Of a DNA stretch of 64,000 bases, positions 18,481 to 25,366 are shown piece after piece. Under the pieces are notes generated by a model. The model was given only the letters and a program-made list of their open reading frames with translations. It was not told the origin of the DNA and made no database searches. The stretch's first letter is position 1. The number at the start of each line of letters is the position of its first letter. This DNA is from Fen-999 sp041480065 (GTDB taxonomy: Bacteria; Pseudomonadota; Gammaproteobacteria; Burkholderiales; Rhodocyclaceae), in assembly GCA_041480065.1 (NCBI GenBank), contig JBGOZF010000009.1, positions 17,015 to 81,014 on the forward strand, read 5' to 3'. A program made the translations under genes and the position numbers.

Positions 18481-19158
18481 TCACTTTTTCCACAAATAAC
18501 GACGATCATCGAATGTGCCCACCCAGTGCGGGTAGTACACCACCATCAGCGTCACGGCCGCACCGGTAAGCCACGCTTCCGCGAAAGCCAGCAACACGTA
18601 GGACAGAAAGAAATCCCCGAATAGCATGTCCATCGGGTAGACCTCGGCCACCCCCAGCAGCAGCGTCGCCATCAGCCCCGTCAGCACGGTGTTCACGGCT
18701 GCGCCGAAGAACGCGGCGACGAAGATGTACACGAAAAAATGGGCCGGCAGCCAGCGTTCGACGGCCCGCAGGATGCCCCAGGCGATGGAAACCGGCACCA
18801 CGATCATCATCAGCGCGTTGAGCGCATACGGCCACCAACCGATGTTGCCGCTGTCTCCGCTGTTGAAAGTCACCGCCGCGAGAACCACCGACAGGCCGAC
18901 GATTGCCAGTTGGCGGCCGAACATCAGGGTAAACATGGTCGCGCCGAGCAGATGCATGTTCATCCCGGGCCGCACACTGGCCTTCATGCTCCACATCAGC
19001 GTCAGGATGACGATGGTGCCCAGCCAGACATTCAACTGGCTCGATTCCGCCAAGCGCTTCCACGGCGCCGTGCGCAGGCACCACAGCCAGATCAAGGCCA
19101 TGGGAACATAGGAACCGAAAGTCCATCCGTTGCTGAAAAGACCTTCGGGGAAGTTCAT
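18481..19158 (-). CDS. CbiM-like (ECF-type) integral membrane protein
   Basis: A 225-residue protein with about six or seven hydrophobic helices (for example MALIWLWCL, IVGLSVVLAAVTF, FFVYIFVAAFFGAAVNTVL, LLAFAEAWLTGAAVTLMVVYY). It resembles the CbiM/NikM membrane component of energy-coupling-factor metal transporters, including NMHLLGATMFTLMFGRQLA. The N-terminus reads MNFPEGLFSN where CbiM proteins begin MHIPDG; the second-residue histidine that helps bind the metal is asparagine here. No CbiN, CbiQ or CbiO partner is nearby. It sits 3 bases from etfA and 16 bases from the acyl-CoA dehydrogenase gene, so it is co-transcribed with them. Substrate and transport activity are unknown. Confidence 0.7.
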   Translation of the reverse strand: MNFPEGLFSNGWTFGSYVPMALIWLWCLRTAPWKRLAESSQLNVWLGTIVILTLMWSMKASVRPGMNMHLLGATMFTLMFGRQLAIVGLSVVLAAVTFNSGDSGNIGWWPYALNALMMIVVPVSIAWGILRAVERWLPAHFFVYIFVAAFFGAAVNTVLTGLMATLLLGVAEVYPMDMLFGDFFLSYVLLAFAEAWLTGAAVTLMVVYYPHWVGTFDDRRYLWKK

Positions 19159-19161
19159 GAC

Positions 19162-20091
19162 TCAAAGCGACGATGTGAGTTCCGGTATCGCTTGAAAGAG
19201 ATCGGCAACCAAGCCGTAGTCCGCAACCTGGAAGATCGGCGCGTCAGGGTCCTTGTTGATGGCCACGATCACCTTCGATTCCTTCATGCCGGCCAGATGC
19301 TGGATCGCGCCGGAGATGCCGACGGCGATATACAGCTGCGGCGCTACGATCTTGCCGGTCTGGCCGACCTGATAGTCATTCGGCACGAAGCCGGCATCCA
19401 CCGCTGCGCGCGAGGCGCCGAGCGCCGCACCCAGCTTGTCGGCCAGCGGTTCCAGCAGCTTGTGGTAGTTCTCGCCTGACGCGAGCCCGCGACCGCCGGA
19501 AACGATGACGGTGGCAGCGCCCAGTTCCGGCCGTTCGGACTTGGTGATCTCGCGCCCGACCAGCTTGGTCTGGGCAAGATCGGATCCGGCGGCGATGGCT
19601 TCGACCGTTGCCGTGCCGCCCTGCCCGGCCGCGTCGAACGCCGTGGTGCGCACGGTGATGACCTTCACCGCATCGGCCGACTTGACCTTCGCCAATGCGT
19701 TTCCGGCATAGATCGGCCGCACGAAGATATCGGGCGACTCGACGGCAACGATGTCGGAAATCTGCGCCACGTCGAGCAGCGCGGCCACGCGCGGCAGGAA
19801 GTTCTTGCCCGAGGTCGTCGCCGGCGCCAGGATGTGAGAGTAGCCGACAGCTTGACCTACGACCAGCGCCGCCAGGTTCTCGGCCGTCTGGTCGGCAAGG
19901 TGGGGTGCGTCGGCCAGCAAGACCCTGGCCACGCCCACCACCGCAGCGGCAGCCTGGGCAGCAGCAGCACAACCGCTGCCGGCGACCAGGACATGAATCT
20001 CGCCGCCGATCTTCGCCGCGGCGGCAATGGTATTGAGGGTCGCGGCCTTGAGGCCGGCATTGTCGTGTTCGGCAATTACCAGTATGGCCAT
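19162..20091 (-). CDS. etfA: Electron transfer flavoprotein alpha subunit
   Basis: A 309-residue EtfA. The N-terminal domain starts MAILVIAEHDNAGLK, and the C-terminal FAD-binding domain contains VSGGRGLASGENY, LGASRAAVDAGFVPNDYQVGQ, YIAVGISGAIQHLAGM and INKDPDAPIFQVADYG. With EtfB it forms the soluble heterodimer that takes electrons from acyl-CoA dehydrogenases and delivers them to ETF-quinone oxidoreductase. It follows etfB by two bases and leads into the CbiM-like and acyl-CoA dehydrogenase genes. Confidence 0.97.
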   Translation of the reverse strand: MAILVIAEHDNAGLKAATLNTIAAAAKIGGEIHVLVAGSGCAAAAQAAAAVVGVARVLLADAPHLADQTAENLAALVVGQAVGYSHILAPATTSGKNFLPRVAALLDVAQISDIVAVESPDIFVRPIYAGNALAKVKSADAVKVITVRTTAFDAAGQGGTATVEAIAAGSDLAQTKLVGREITKSERPELGAATVIVSGGRGLASGENYHKLLEPLADKLGAALGASRAAVDAGFVPNDYQVGQTGKIVAPQLYIAVGISGAIQHLAGMKESKVIVAINKDPDAPIFQVADYGLVADLFQAIPELTSSL

Positions 20092-20093
20092 GG

Positions 20094-20843
20094 TCAGATC
20101 ACCTTCGCTTCGTTCTTCAGCTTGGACACCAGTTCGGCGACATCGCTCACCTTGACGCCACCCTTGCGCTTCGCCGGCTCGACCACGCTCAGCGTCGTCA
20201 GCCGCGGCGTGACGTCGACACCGAGATCGGCCGGCTTGAGGACATCGAGCGGCTTCTTCTTCGCCTTCATGATGTTGGGCAGGGTCGCGTAGCGCGGCTC
20301 GTTCAGGCGCAGATCGGTTGTCACGACTGCAGGCAGCTTCATTTCCAGGGTTTCCAGACCGCCATCGACTTCGCGCGTCACCGTGGCCGCCCCGGCAGCA
20401 ATCACCACTTTCGACGCGAAGGTCGCCTGCGGCCAGCCCAGGAGCGCCGCCAGCATCTGCCCGGTCTGGTTGGCGTCGTCGTCGATCGCCTGCTTGCCCA
20501 GGATCATCAGTTGCGGCTCTTCCTTGTCAGCCAGCGCCTTCAGGAGTTTCGCCACCGCCAGGGGCTGCAGTTCGACGTCGGTTTCGACCAGAACGGCCCG
20601 ATCGGCGCCTAGCGCCAACGCGGTGCGCAGCGTTTCCTGGCACGTGGCCAGTCCGCAACTCACGGCGATCACCTCGGTGGCGACACCTGCTTCCTTCAAT
20701 CGCACCGCTTCTTCGACTGCGATTTCGTCGAAGGGATTCATCGACATCTTGACGTTGGCCAACTCGACGCCGCTGCCGTCGGCCTTGACGCGCACCTTGA
20801 CGTTGTAATCGACCACGCGTTTTACAGGGACAAGAACTTTCAA
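20094..20843 (-). CDS. etfB: Electron transfer flavoprotein beta subunit
   Basis: A 249-residue EtfB beginning MKVLVPVKRVVDYNVKVRV, with the AMP-binding signature region VIAVSCGLATCQETLRTALALGADRA and the recognition-loop segment EPRYATLPNIMKAKKKPLDVL that contacts partner dehydrogenases. It is the first gene of the etfB-etfA-membrane protein-acyl-CoA dehydrogenase run. The promoter side carries an inverted repeat (20886-20903) similar to a second one at the divergent tetR start, which suggests repression by that TetR protein. Confidence 0.97.
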   Translation of the reverse strand: MKVLVPVKRVVDYNVKVRVKADGSGVELANVKMSMNPFDEIAVEEAVRLKEAGVATEVIAVSCGLATCQETLRTALALGADRAVLVETDVELQPLAVAKLLKALADKEEPQLMILGKQAIDDDANQTGQMLAALLGWPQATFASKVVIAAGAATVTREVDGGLETLEMKLPAVVTTDLRLNEPRYATLPNIMKAKKKPLDVLKPADLGVDVTPRLTTLSVVEPAKRKGGVKVSDVAELVSKLKNEAKVI

Positions 20844-20885
20844 TCCGCTCTCCTCGAATGAGTTCGAAGTTTAACGACATATCTA

Positions 20886-20903
20886 CCATACGGTACAGTA
20901 TGG
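20886..20903. promoter_or_regulatory. Probable TetR operator, etfB side
   Basis: A perfect inverted repeat CCATAC-ggtaca-GTATGG lies 43 bases upstream of the etfB start codon. Its CCATACGGTAC half recurs in opposite orientation at 20945-20955. Two related sites in a divergent etfB-tetR promoter are the usual arrangement for a TetR regulator that represses both genes. Confidence 0.6.
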
Positions 20904-20940
20904 CTTCTGCTATCCTAGCGCAGTCACGTCTTCGGATCAA

Positions 20941-20955
20941 TACCGTACCGTATGG
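20941..20955. promoter_or_regulatory. Probable TetR operator overlapping the tetR start codon
   Basis: TACCGTACCGTATGG is the reverse complement of an operator half related to the site at 20886 and includes the ATG of the tetR gene at 20952. No Shine-Dalgarno sequence is visible ahead of that ATG. Either the regulator mRNA starts very close to its start codon, or the true start is a non-ATG codon farther on. Confidence 0.5.
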
Positions 20956-21530
20956 ACATTACTGCCAGAAGACCCGCACGCACCAGCCCGCTCGATCGCC
21001 CAAGCTGGATCAAGGGTGCCTTGGCGGCGCTCGCGGACGAAGGCCCGGCCGGCGTCCGGGTCGAACTGCTGGCGAAGAAACTCCAGGTCACCAAAGGCAG
21101 CTTCTATTGGCATTTCAAGGACCGGCGCGACCTGGTCGATGCCGTCCTCGACGAGTGGAAGGAAGGCCGCATCCGCGACATCCGCAAGCAGACCGCCGCC
21201 CAGGCGGGTGACGAGGAGACCGCCCTGCGCCACACGATCGAGATCTACTCCGCCGGCCGCAACCGCAAGGGATTGCCCATCGAGTTGGCGGTGCGCGAAT
21301 GGGCGCAACGGGATGCCCGGGCGGCAGCCGTCGTCGAGGAAGTCGATGCCGAGCGACTGTCCTGCTCCGCGCGCCTGTTCGAAGCGCTCGGCCTGCCGCC
21401 GGCAGAAGCCGCCGCGCGCAGCGTCCTGCTCTATGCCTACGTGTTCGGCTTCTCGCTGATGCGCTGCGACCGTTTCGTGCCGGATGTCGCCGCCGTCAAG
21501 GACTGGATCGCGCGGCGCATCACCGCGTAG
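20952..21530 (+). CDS. TetR-family transcriptional regulator
   Basis: A 192-residue regulator with an N-terminal helix-turn-helix (about residues 15-60: WIKGALAALADEGPAGVRVE, then LLAKKLQVTKGSFYWHFKDR) and a helical ligand-binding domain. It is divergent from etfB, with two similar palindromes between them, and lies head to tail next to an enoyl-CoA hydratase gene on the other strand. I infer control of the acyl-CoA oxidation genes, with an acyl-CoA or related ligand as inducer. The start is ambiguous because an operator-like sequence covers it and no ribosome site is seen. Confidence 0.9.
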   Translation: MDITARRPARTSPLDRPSWIKGALAALADEGPAGVRVELLAKKLQVTKGSFYWHFKDRRDLVDAVLDEWKEGRIRDIRKQTAAQAGDEETALRHTIEIYSAGRNRKGLPIELAVREWAQRDARAAAVVEEVDAERLSCSARLFEALGLPPAEAAARSVLLYAYVFGFSLMRCDRFVPDVAAVKDWIARRITA

Positions 21531-21533
21531 CCG

Positions 21534-22331
21534 TCAGCGCCCCTTCCATTCCGGCTTGCGTTTCTGCATGAAGGCGTCGATGCCTTCGGCGGCGTCGTCG
21601 CACATCATGTTGCAGGCCATGGTCTCCCCGGCCAGTTGGTAGGCGGCATCGACACCCATTTCCAATTGGCGGTAGAAGAGCTGCTTGCCCATGCGCACCG
21701 CAGCCGAAGACTTGGCCCGGATGGATTCCGCGAGGCGGCCGATCTCCGCGTCCAGTTGGTCCGCCGGCACCACGCGGTTCACCAGGCCCCGGTGCCGGGC
21801 TTCCTGCGCGTCGATGAAATCGCCGGTCAGCAGCATCTCCATTGCCTGCTTGCGCCCCACATTGCGTGACAAGGCCACTGCCGGCGTCGAGCAGAACAGG
21901 CCGACGTTGATGCCCGAGACGGCAAAGCGCGCCGTGTCCGCCGCGACGGCAAGATCGCAACTGGCGACCAACTGGCAACCGGCCGCGGTGGCGATGCCAT
22001 GCACGCGGGCGATCACCGGCTGCGGCAGTTGCGTGATCGTGGTCATCATCCGGCCGCACTGCCGGAACAGGGTCTGTATGTAGCCCTTCGAATGATGGGC
22101 GCGCATCTGCTTGAGATCGTGGCCGGCGCAGAATGCCTTGCCCGCACCTGCGATGACCACGACCCGTACCGATCCATCGCCCGCGATGGCATCGAGCGCC
22201 ACCTGAAGCTCGGTCAGCAACTCCTCGGACAGGGAATTGAACTGGCCGGGGCGATTCAGGGTCAGGGTCGTCACCCCGTCCGCATCGGTGCGAACAAGCA
22301 GTGCGGTATCGGCTTCCGGGACAGCGCTCAT
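21534..22331 (-). CDS. Enoyl-CoA hydratase/isomerase family protein
   Basis: A 265-residue crotonase-fold protein. The oxyanion-hole segments are visible: VVIAGAGKAFCAGHDLKQM and VHGIATAAGCQLVASCDLAV. The second catalytic glutamate region reads GINVGLFCSTPAVALSR, without the G-x-x-P-E-x-G glutamate of classical hydratases. That pattern is like ECHDC3-type relatives, so hydratase activity should not be assumed. It lies between the tetR gene and an unknown secreted protein and runs with the acyl-CoA ligase gene. Confidence 0.85.
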   Translation of the reverse strand: MSAVPEADTALLVRTDADGVTTLTLNRPGQFNSLSEELLTELQVALDAIAGDGSVRVVVIAGAGKAFCAGHDLKQMRAHHSKGYIQTLFRQCGRMMTTITQLPQPVIARVHGIATAAGCQLVASCDLAVAADTARFAVSGINVGLFCSTPAVALSRNVGRKQAMEMLLTGDFIDAQEARHRGLVNRVVPADQLDAEIGRLAESIRAKSSAAVRMGKQLFYRQLEMGVDAAYQLAGETMACNMMCDDAAEGIDAFMQKRKPEWKGR

Positions 22332-22343
22332 GATCGTCTCCGC

Positions 22344-22976
22344 TCACTCGCCCGGCCGGCTGCCGCAGCCGGCAACGCATTGTCTGTAGGTATCCAGGCA
22401 GCGATCGCCGCAAGACAGCAGCGGTCCCGCGCAACCGCGGATGCATTTGTCCCACGCCGCCTGGCTTGCCGAAGGCAGCGTCGACGCCGGCAATTTCACC
22501 ACGCCGCGCGCGTGGCACGCCGCCAGGTCGAAACTGCGCGGCAGACCCGGCAGCAAGGCCCATTCCGCCTCCGAGAACGTGAGATCGGCTTGCAGCCCGG
22601 CGAGTTCCTCGCGCTTCAGAAGCCCACCGTCCAAGAGCGTTGCCAGTCCCAGGCAATCGGCCTGCTGCGAGCGTGCCACCGACAAGGCCGCCTTGCCGGC
22701 GTCGCCCAGAGAATTGCGGGCGCATTCGTGGGCGAAGAAGAACAGTCTGGTGGCGGGTTTCAGCCGCGGCAACAGCGACGGGTTGTAGCGGATGGTGGTG
22801 CCGTTCTTGTCATGGCTGGTCGCGACAAGTTTCGCCAGCGACGTATCCTCGACCGCCGGCAGCATGCCTCCTGCAGCATCGGTACAACTCTCGTAGGTCG
22901 TCGTGCTCTCCGCCCTTGCGATTCCTGCGATCGAAACGACGAGTGCCGTCAGCAAAGTTCCAAGCGCTATCTTCAC
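22344..22976 (-). CDS. Secreted cysteine-rich protein of unknown function
   Basis: A 210-residue protein. The GTG at 22976 is chosen because GGAGGGAG lies just before it and a signal peptide starts there (KIALGTLLTALVVSIAGIARA). The mature protein has a short LFFFAHECARNSLGD segment that recalls an HExxx metal site but lacks the second histidine of an HExxH motif. Its C-terminal 35 residues hold six cysteines in a CxxxC-like spacing (CIRGCAGPLLSCGDRC, CVAGC). This suggests a disulphide-stabilised periplasmic protein. I do not recognise the family. It lies between an acyl-CoA ligase and an enoyl-CoA hydratase on the same strand. Confidence 0.65.
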   Translation of the reverse strand: MKIALGTLLTALVVSIAGIARAESTTTYESCTDAAGGMLPAVEDTSLAKLVATSHDKNGTTIRYNPSLLPRLKPATRLFFFAHECARNSLGDAGKAALSVARSQQADCLGLATLLDGGLLKREELAGLQADLTFSEAEWALLPGLPRSFDLAACHARGVVKLPASTLPSASQAAWDKCIRGCAGPLLSCGDRCLDTYRQCVAGCGSRPGE

Positions 22977-23009
22977 GATGGTCTCCCTCCGTAGTGTTGC
23001 TCCAATCAC

Positions 23010-24647
23010 CTATTCGATGGCATCCGTCGACTTGGCCCGTTCGCGCAGCACGTACTTCTGGATCTTGCCGGTGGATGTCTTCGGCACGGTGGTGAAAACG
23101 AATCTCTTCGGCACCTTGAAGTGGGCCATGCGTTGTCGGCAGAAGTCGCGCAGTTCCTCGGCGGTCACGATCATGTTCTCTTTCAGTTCGATGAAGGCGC
23201 AGGGGACTTCGCCCCATTTCGGGTCCGGGGTGGCGACGACGGCGGCCGCCAGGATGGCCGGGTGCCGGTAGAGCACATCCTCGACCTCGACGGAAGAGAT
23301 GCTCTCGCCCCCCGAGATGATGATGTCCTTCGAACGATCCTTGATCTTGACGTAGCCGTCGGGCTGCATCACGGCCAGATCGCCGGTGTGGTACCAGCCG
23401 CCGCGGAAGGCATCCTCGGTCGCCCGCGGGTTCTTCAGGTAGCCCTTCATGGTCAGATTGCCGCGGAACATGATCTCGCCCATGGTCTCGTTGTCCCAGG
23501 GCACGGGCTCCATGGTTTCCGAATCCATGACGCTGATGGCCTCCTGGCAATGGTAGCGCACGCCTTGGCGGCCGTTGAGACGCACCTGTTCTTCGATCGG
23601 CAACTCGTTCCATTCCGGATGTTTGGCGCACACCGAGGCCGGGCCGTAGGTTTCCGTAAGCCCGTAGACATGGGTGATCGAGAAGCCGATGCGTTCCATG
23701 CCCTCGATCACGGCGGCGGGCGGCGGAGCGGCCGCGATCAGGCCGGAAACCTTGTGGTCGATGCCTTCGCGCCATTCCGCCGGAGCGTTGATGAGCAGCG
23801 AGTGAACCACCGGTGCGCCGCAATAGTGCGTGACGCCATGCTCGCGGATGGCGTCGAAGATCAGTTTGGCGTCGACGCGGCGCAGACAGACGTTGGTGCC
23901 GGCGTTGGCCGCCATGGTCCAGGGGAAGCACCAGCCGTTGCAATGGAACATCGGCAGGGTCCACAGATACACCGAATGCGGCGGCATGCCCCAGGAAACG
24001 ATGTTGGACAGCGCATTCAGATAAGCGCCGCGGTGATGATAGACGACGCCCTTCGGATTGCCGGTGGTGCCCGAGGTGTAATTGAGGCTGATCGCGTTCC
24101 ACTCGTCGTTGGGTGGTTGCCACTGATAGTGCGGATCGCCGTCGGCCAGGAAGGCCTCATAGTCGGTGCTGCCCAGGCGCTCGCCGGCACCGAGGTATTC
24201 GGGATCGTCGACGTCGATGACCAGGATCTTGCGCCCGACCAGTTCCAGCGCCTTCTTCACCGCCGGCGAATACTCGCGGTCGGTGATCATCACCCGCGCC
24301 TCGCCATGATTGAGCATGAAGGCGATGGTCTCGGCATCGAGGCGCGTGTTCATCGTATTGAGCACCGCACCGGTCATGGGCACGCCGAAGTGGCATTCGA
24401 TCATTTCCGGCGTGTTGTTGAGCATGACCGCGACGGTGTCGCCGAAGCCGATCGCCTTCTGCACCAGGGCCGAAGCCAGCCGGCGCGAACGGTCGTAGGT
24501 CTGTTTCCAGGTGTAGCGCCGCCTGCCGTGAACCGCCGACAGCCGATCGGGATAAATGCAGGCGCTGCGCTCGATGAAACTGAGCGGCGTCAGCGGCACG
24601 TAGTTGGCCGCATTGCGGTCCAGACCGATTGCGTAGGGATTTGCCAT
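23010..24647 (-). CDS. Acyl-CoA ligase (AMP-forming), medium/long-chain type
   Basis: A 545-residue ANL-superfamily enzyme. The AMP-binding P-loop YTSGTTGNPKGVVYHHRG is near residue 200, the adenine region TETYGP near 330, GWYHTGDLAVMQPDGYVKI and DRSKDIIISGGESIS near 420-445, and the catalytic lysine in KTSTGKIQKYVLRE near the C-terminus. It activates a carboxylic acid to its CoA thioester and fits the AlkK/fatty-acyl ligase group by length and motifs. It probably supplies the acyl-CoA for the dehydrogenase, hydratase and ETF genes nearby. Exact substrate is undetermined. Confidence 0.92.
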   Translation of the reverse strand: MANPYAIGLDRNAANYVPLTPLSFIERSACIYPDRLSAVHGRRRYTWKQTYDRSRRLASALVQKAIGFGDTVAVMLNNTPEMIECHFGVPMTGAVLNTMNTRLDAETIAFMLNHGEARVMITDREYSPAVKKALELVGRKILVIDVDDPEYLGAGERLGSTDYEAFLADGDPHYQWQPPNDEWNAISLNYTSGTTGNPKGVVYHHRGAYLNALSNIVSWGMPPHSVYLWTLPMFHCNGWCFPWTMAANAGTNVCLRRVDAKLIFDAIREHGVTHYCGAPVVHSLLINAPAEWREGIDHKVSGLIAAAPPPAAVIEGMERIGFSITHVYGLTETYGPASVCAKHPEWNELPIEEQVRLNGRQGVRYHCQEAISVMDSETMEPVPWDNETMGEIMFRGNLTMKGYLKNPRATEDAFRGGWYHTGDLAVMQPDGYVKIKDRSKDIIISGGESISSVEVEDVLYRHPAILAAAVVATPDPKWGEVPCAFIELKENMIVTAEELRDFCRQRMAHFKVPKRFVFTTVPKTSTGKIQKYVLRERAKSTDAIE

Positions 24648-24694
24648 TTCAACACTCCGATTTCATGTTCTTGAACCGAACCGGGAATACACGC

Positions 24695-25261
24695 TCAACC
24701 CGCCCAGCAACGGCTGGCGTGGGCAGCGACCCAAGCCGCCAATTCATCGCCCAAAGCCTTGCCTGCCGTCGAGGCCGCCGCCACGCCGCCCCTGGCGTCT
24801 GCCGTCGGCGCCGCCGGGGCCAGCTTGAAACTGCGACTGGCCAGGACATCCTGAGTCCCGAGCAGGCTCGCGTGCCCCTCGAGGACGAAACGGCTGCTCT
24901 CGGGCGAATCGAAGACCTGGACAAATTCCGCCAGATCAACGAGCAGTCGGCAGCGCCCCACGCCTGCCGTCGTCAGCGTCTGTTCCAGTGCGTGCTTGAG
25001 TAGTTCGCCCGGCGGCGCGGCCCAGCGGCTCTCGGCATAGTCGAGTCGACGGGCGGCATCGGCATAAAGCAGCCGGTATTGCATGGCGCTGCCGCCAAGC
25101 CAGGTCGGCGTCGCGACATCGACGCCCGCGACACCGGTCTCGGCGATCGACGCCGCGGCCGGCGGTCCAAAGTCGAAGCGGGCCTCGGCCTGGTGGACCG
25201 GGCTGCCCATGCAAGCCGACAGCAGCAACGCAACAATCGGAATCAGCCAACGCATACGCAT
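24695..25261 (-). CDS. ABC-type transport auxiliary lipoprotein (PqiC-like)
   Basis: A 188-residue lipoprotein with lipobox LLLSAC near residue 17. The mature part has the layout of the PqiC/auxiliary lipoprotein family of MCE transporters: YRLLYADAARRLDYAESRWAAPP, LLVDLAEFVQVFDSPESSRFVLEG and an alanine-rich C-terminal helix. Such lipoproteins serve MlaD/PqiB-type systems. Here it is the last gene after mlaE, mlaF and mlaD, but a diguanylate cyclase gene lies between it and mlaD, which is unusual. Confidence 0.75.
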   Translation of the reverse strand: MRMRWLIPIVALLLSACMGSPVHQAEARFDFGPPAAASIAETGVAGVDVATPTWLGGSAMQYRLLYADAARRLDYAESRWAAPPGELLKHALEQTLTTAGVGRCRLLVDLAEFVQVFDSPESSRFVLEGHASLLGTQDVLASRSFKLAPAAPTADARGGVAAASTAGKALGDELAAWVAAHASRCWAG

Positions 25262-25366
25262 CCTTTCGCCTCAGCACCTCGCCCGCATGGTTTCTGCCCA
25301 GAGCGACGCGGACAGGATAGCAAGGTGTCGCGGCAAGTCGAAATCATGTCCGCCCCACGCGCCGAA

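Noticed and set aside
20952..21530. TetR gene as a pseudogene because it lacks a ribosome site
   Set aside because: The whole helix-turn-helix and ligand domain are intact; lack of a visible Shine-Dalgarno sequence is better explained by a leaderless transcript or another start.
22810..24123. 437-codon open frame overlapping the acyl-CoA ligase
   Set aside because: It is out of frame with the ANL motifs and has no family features.
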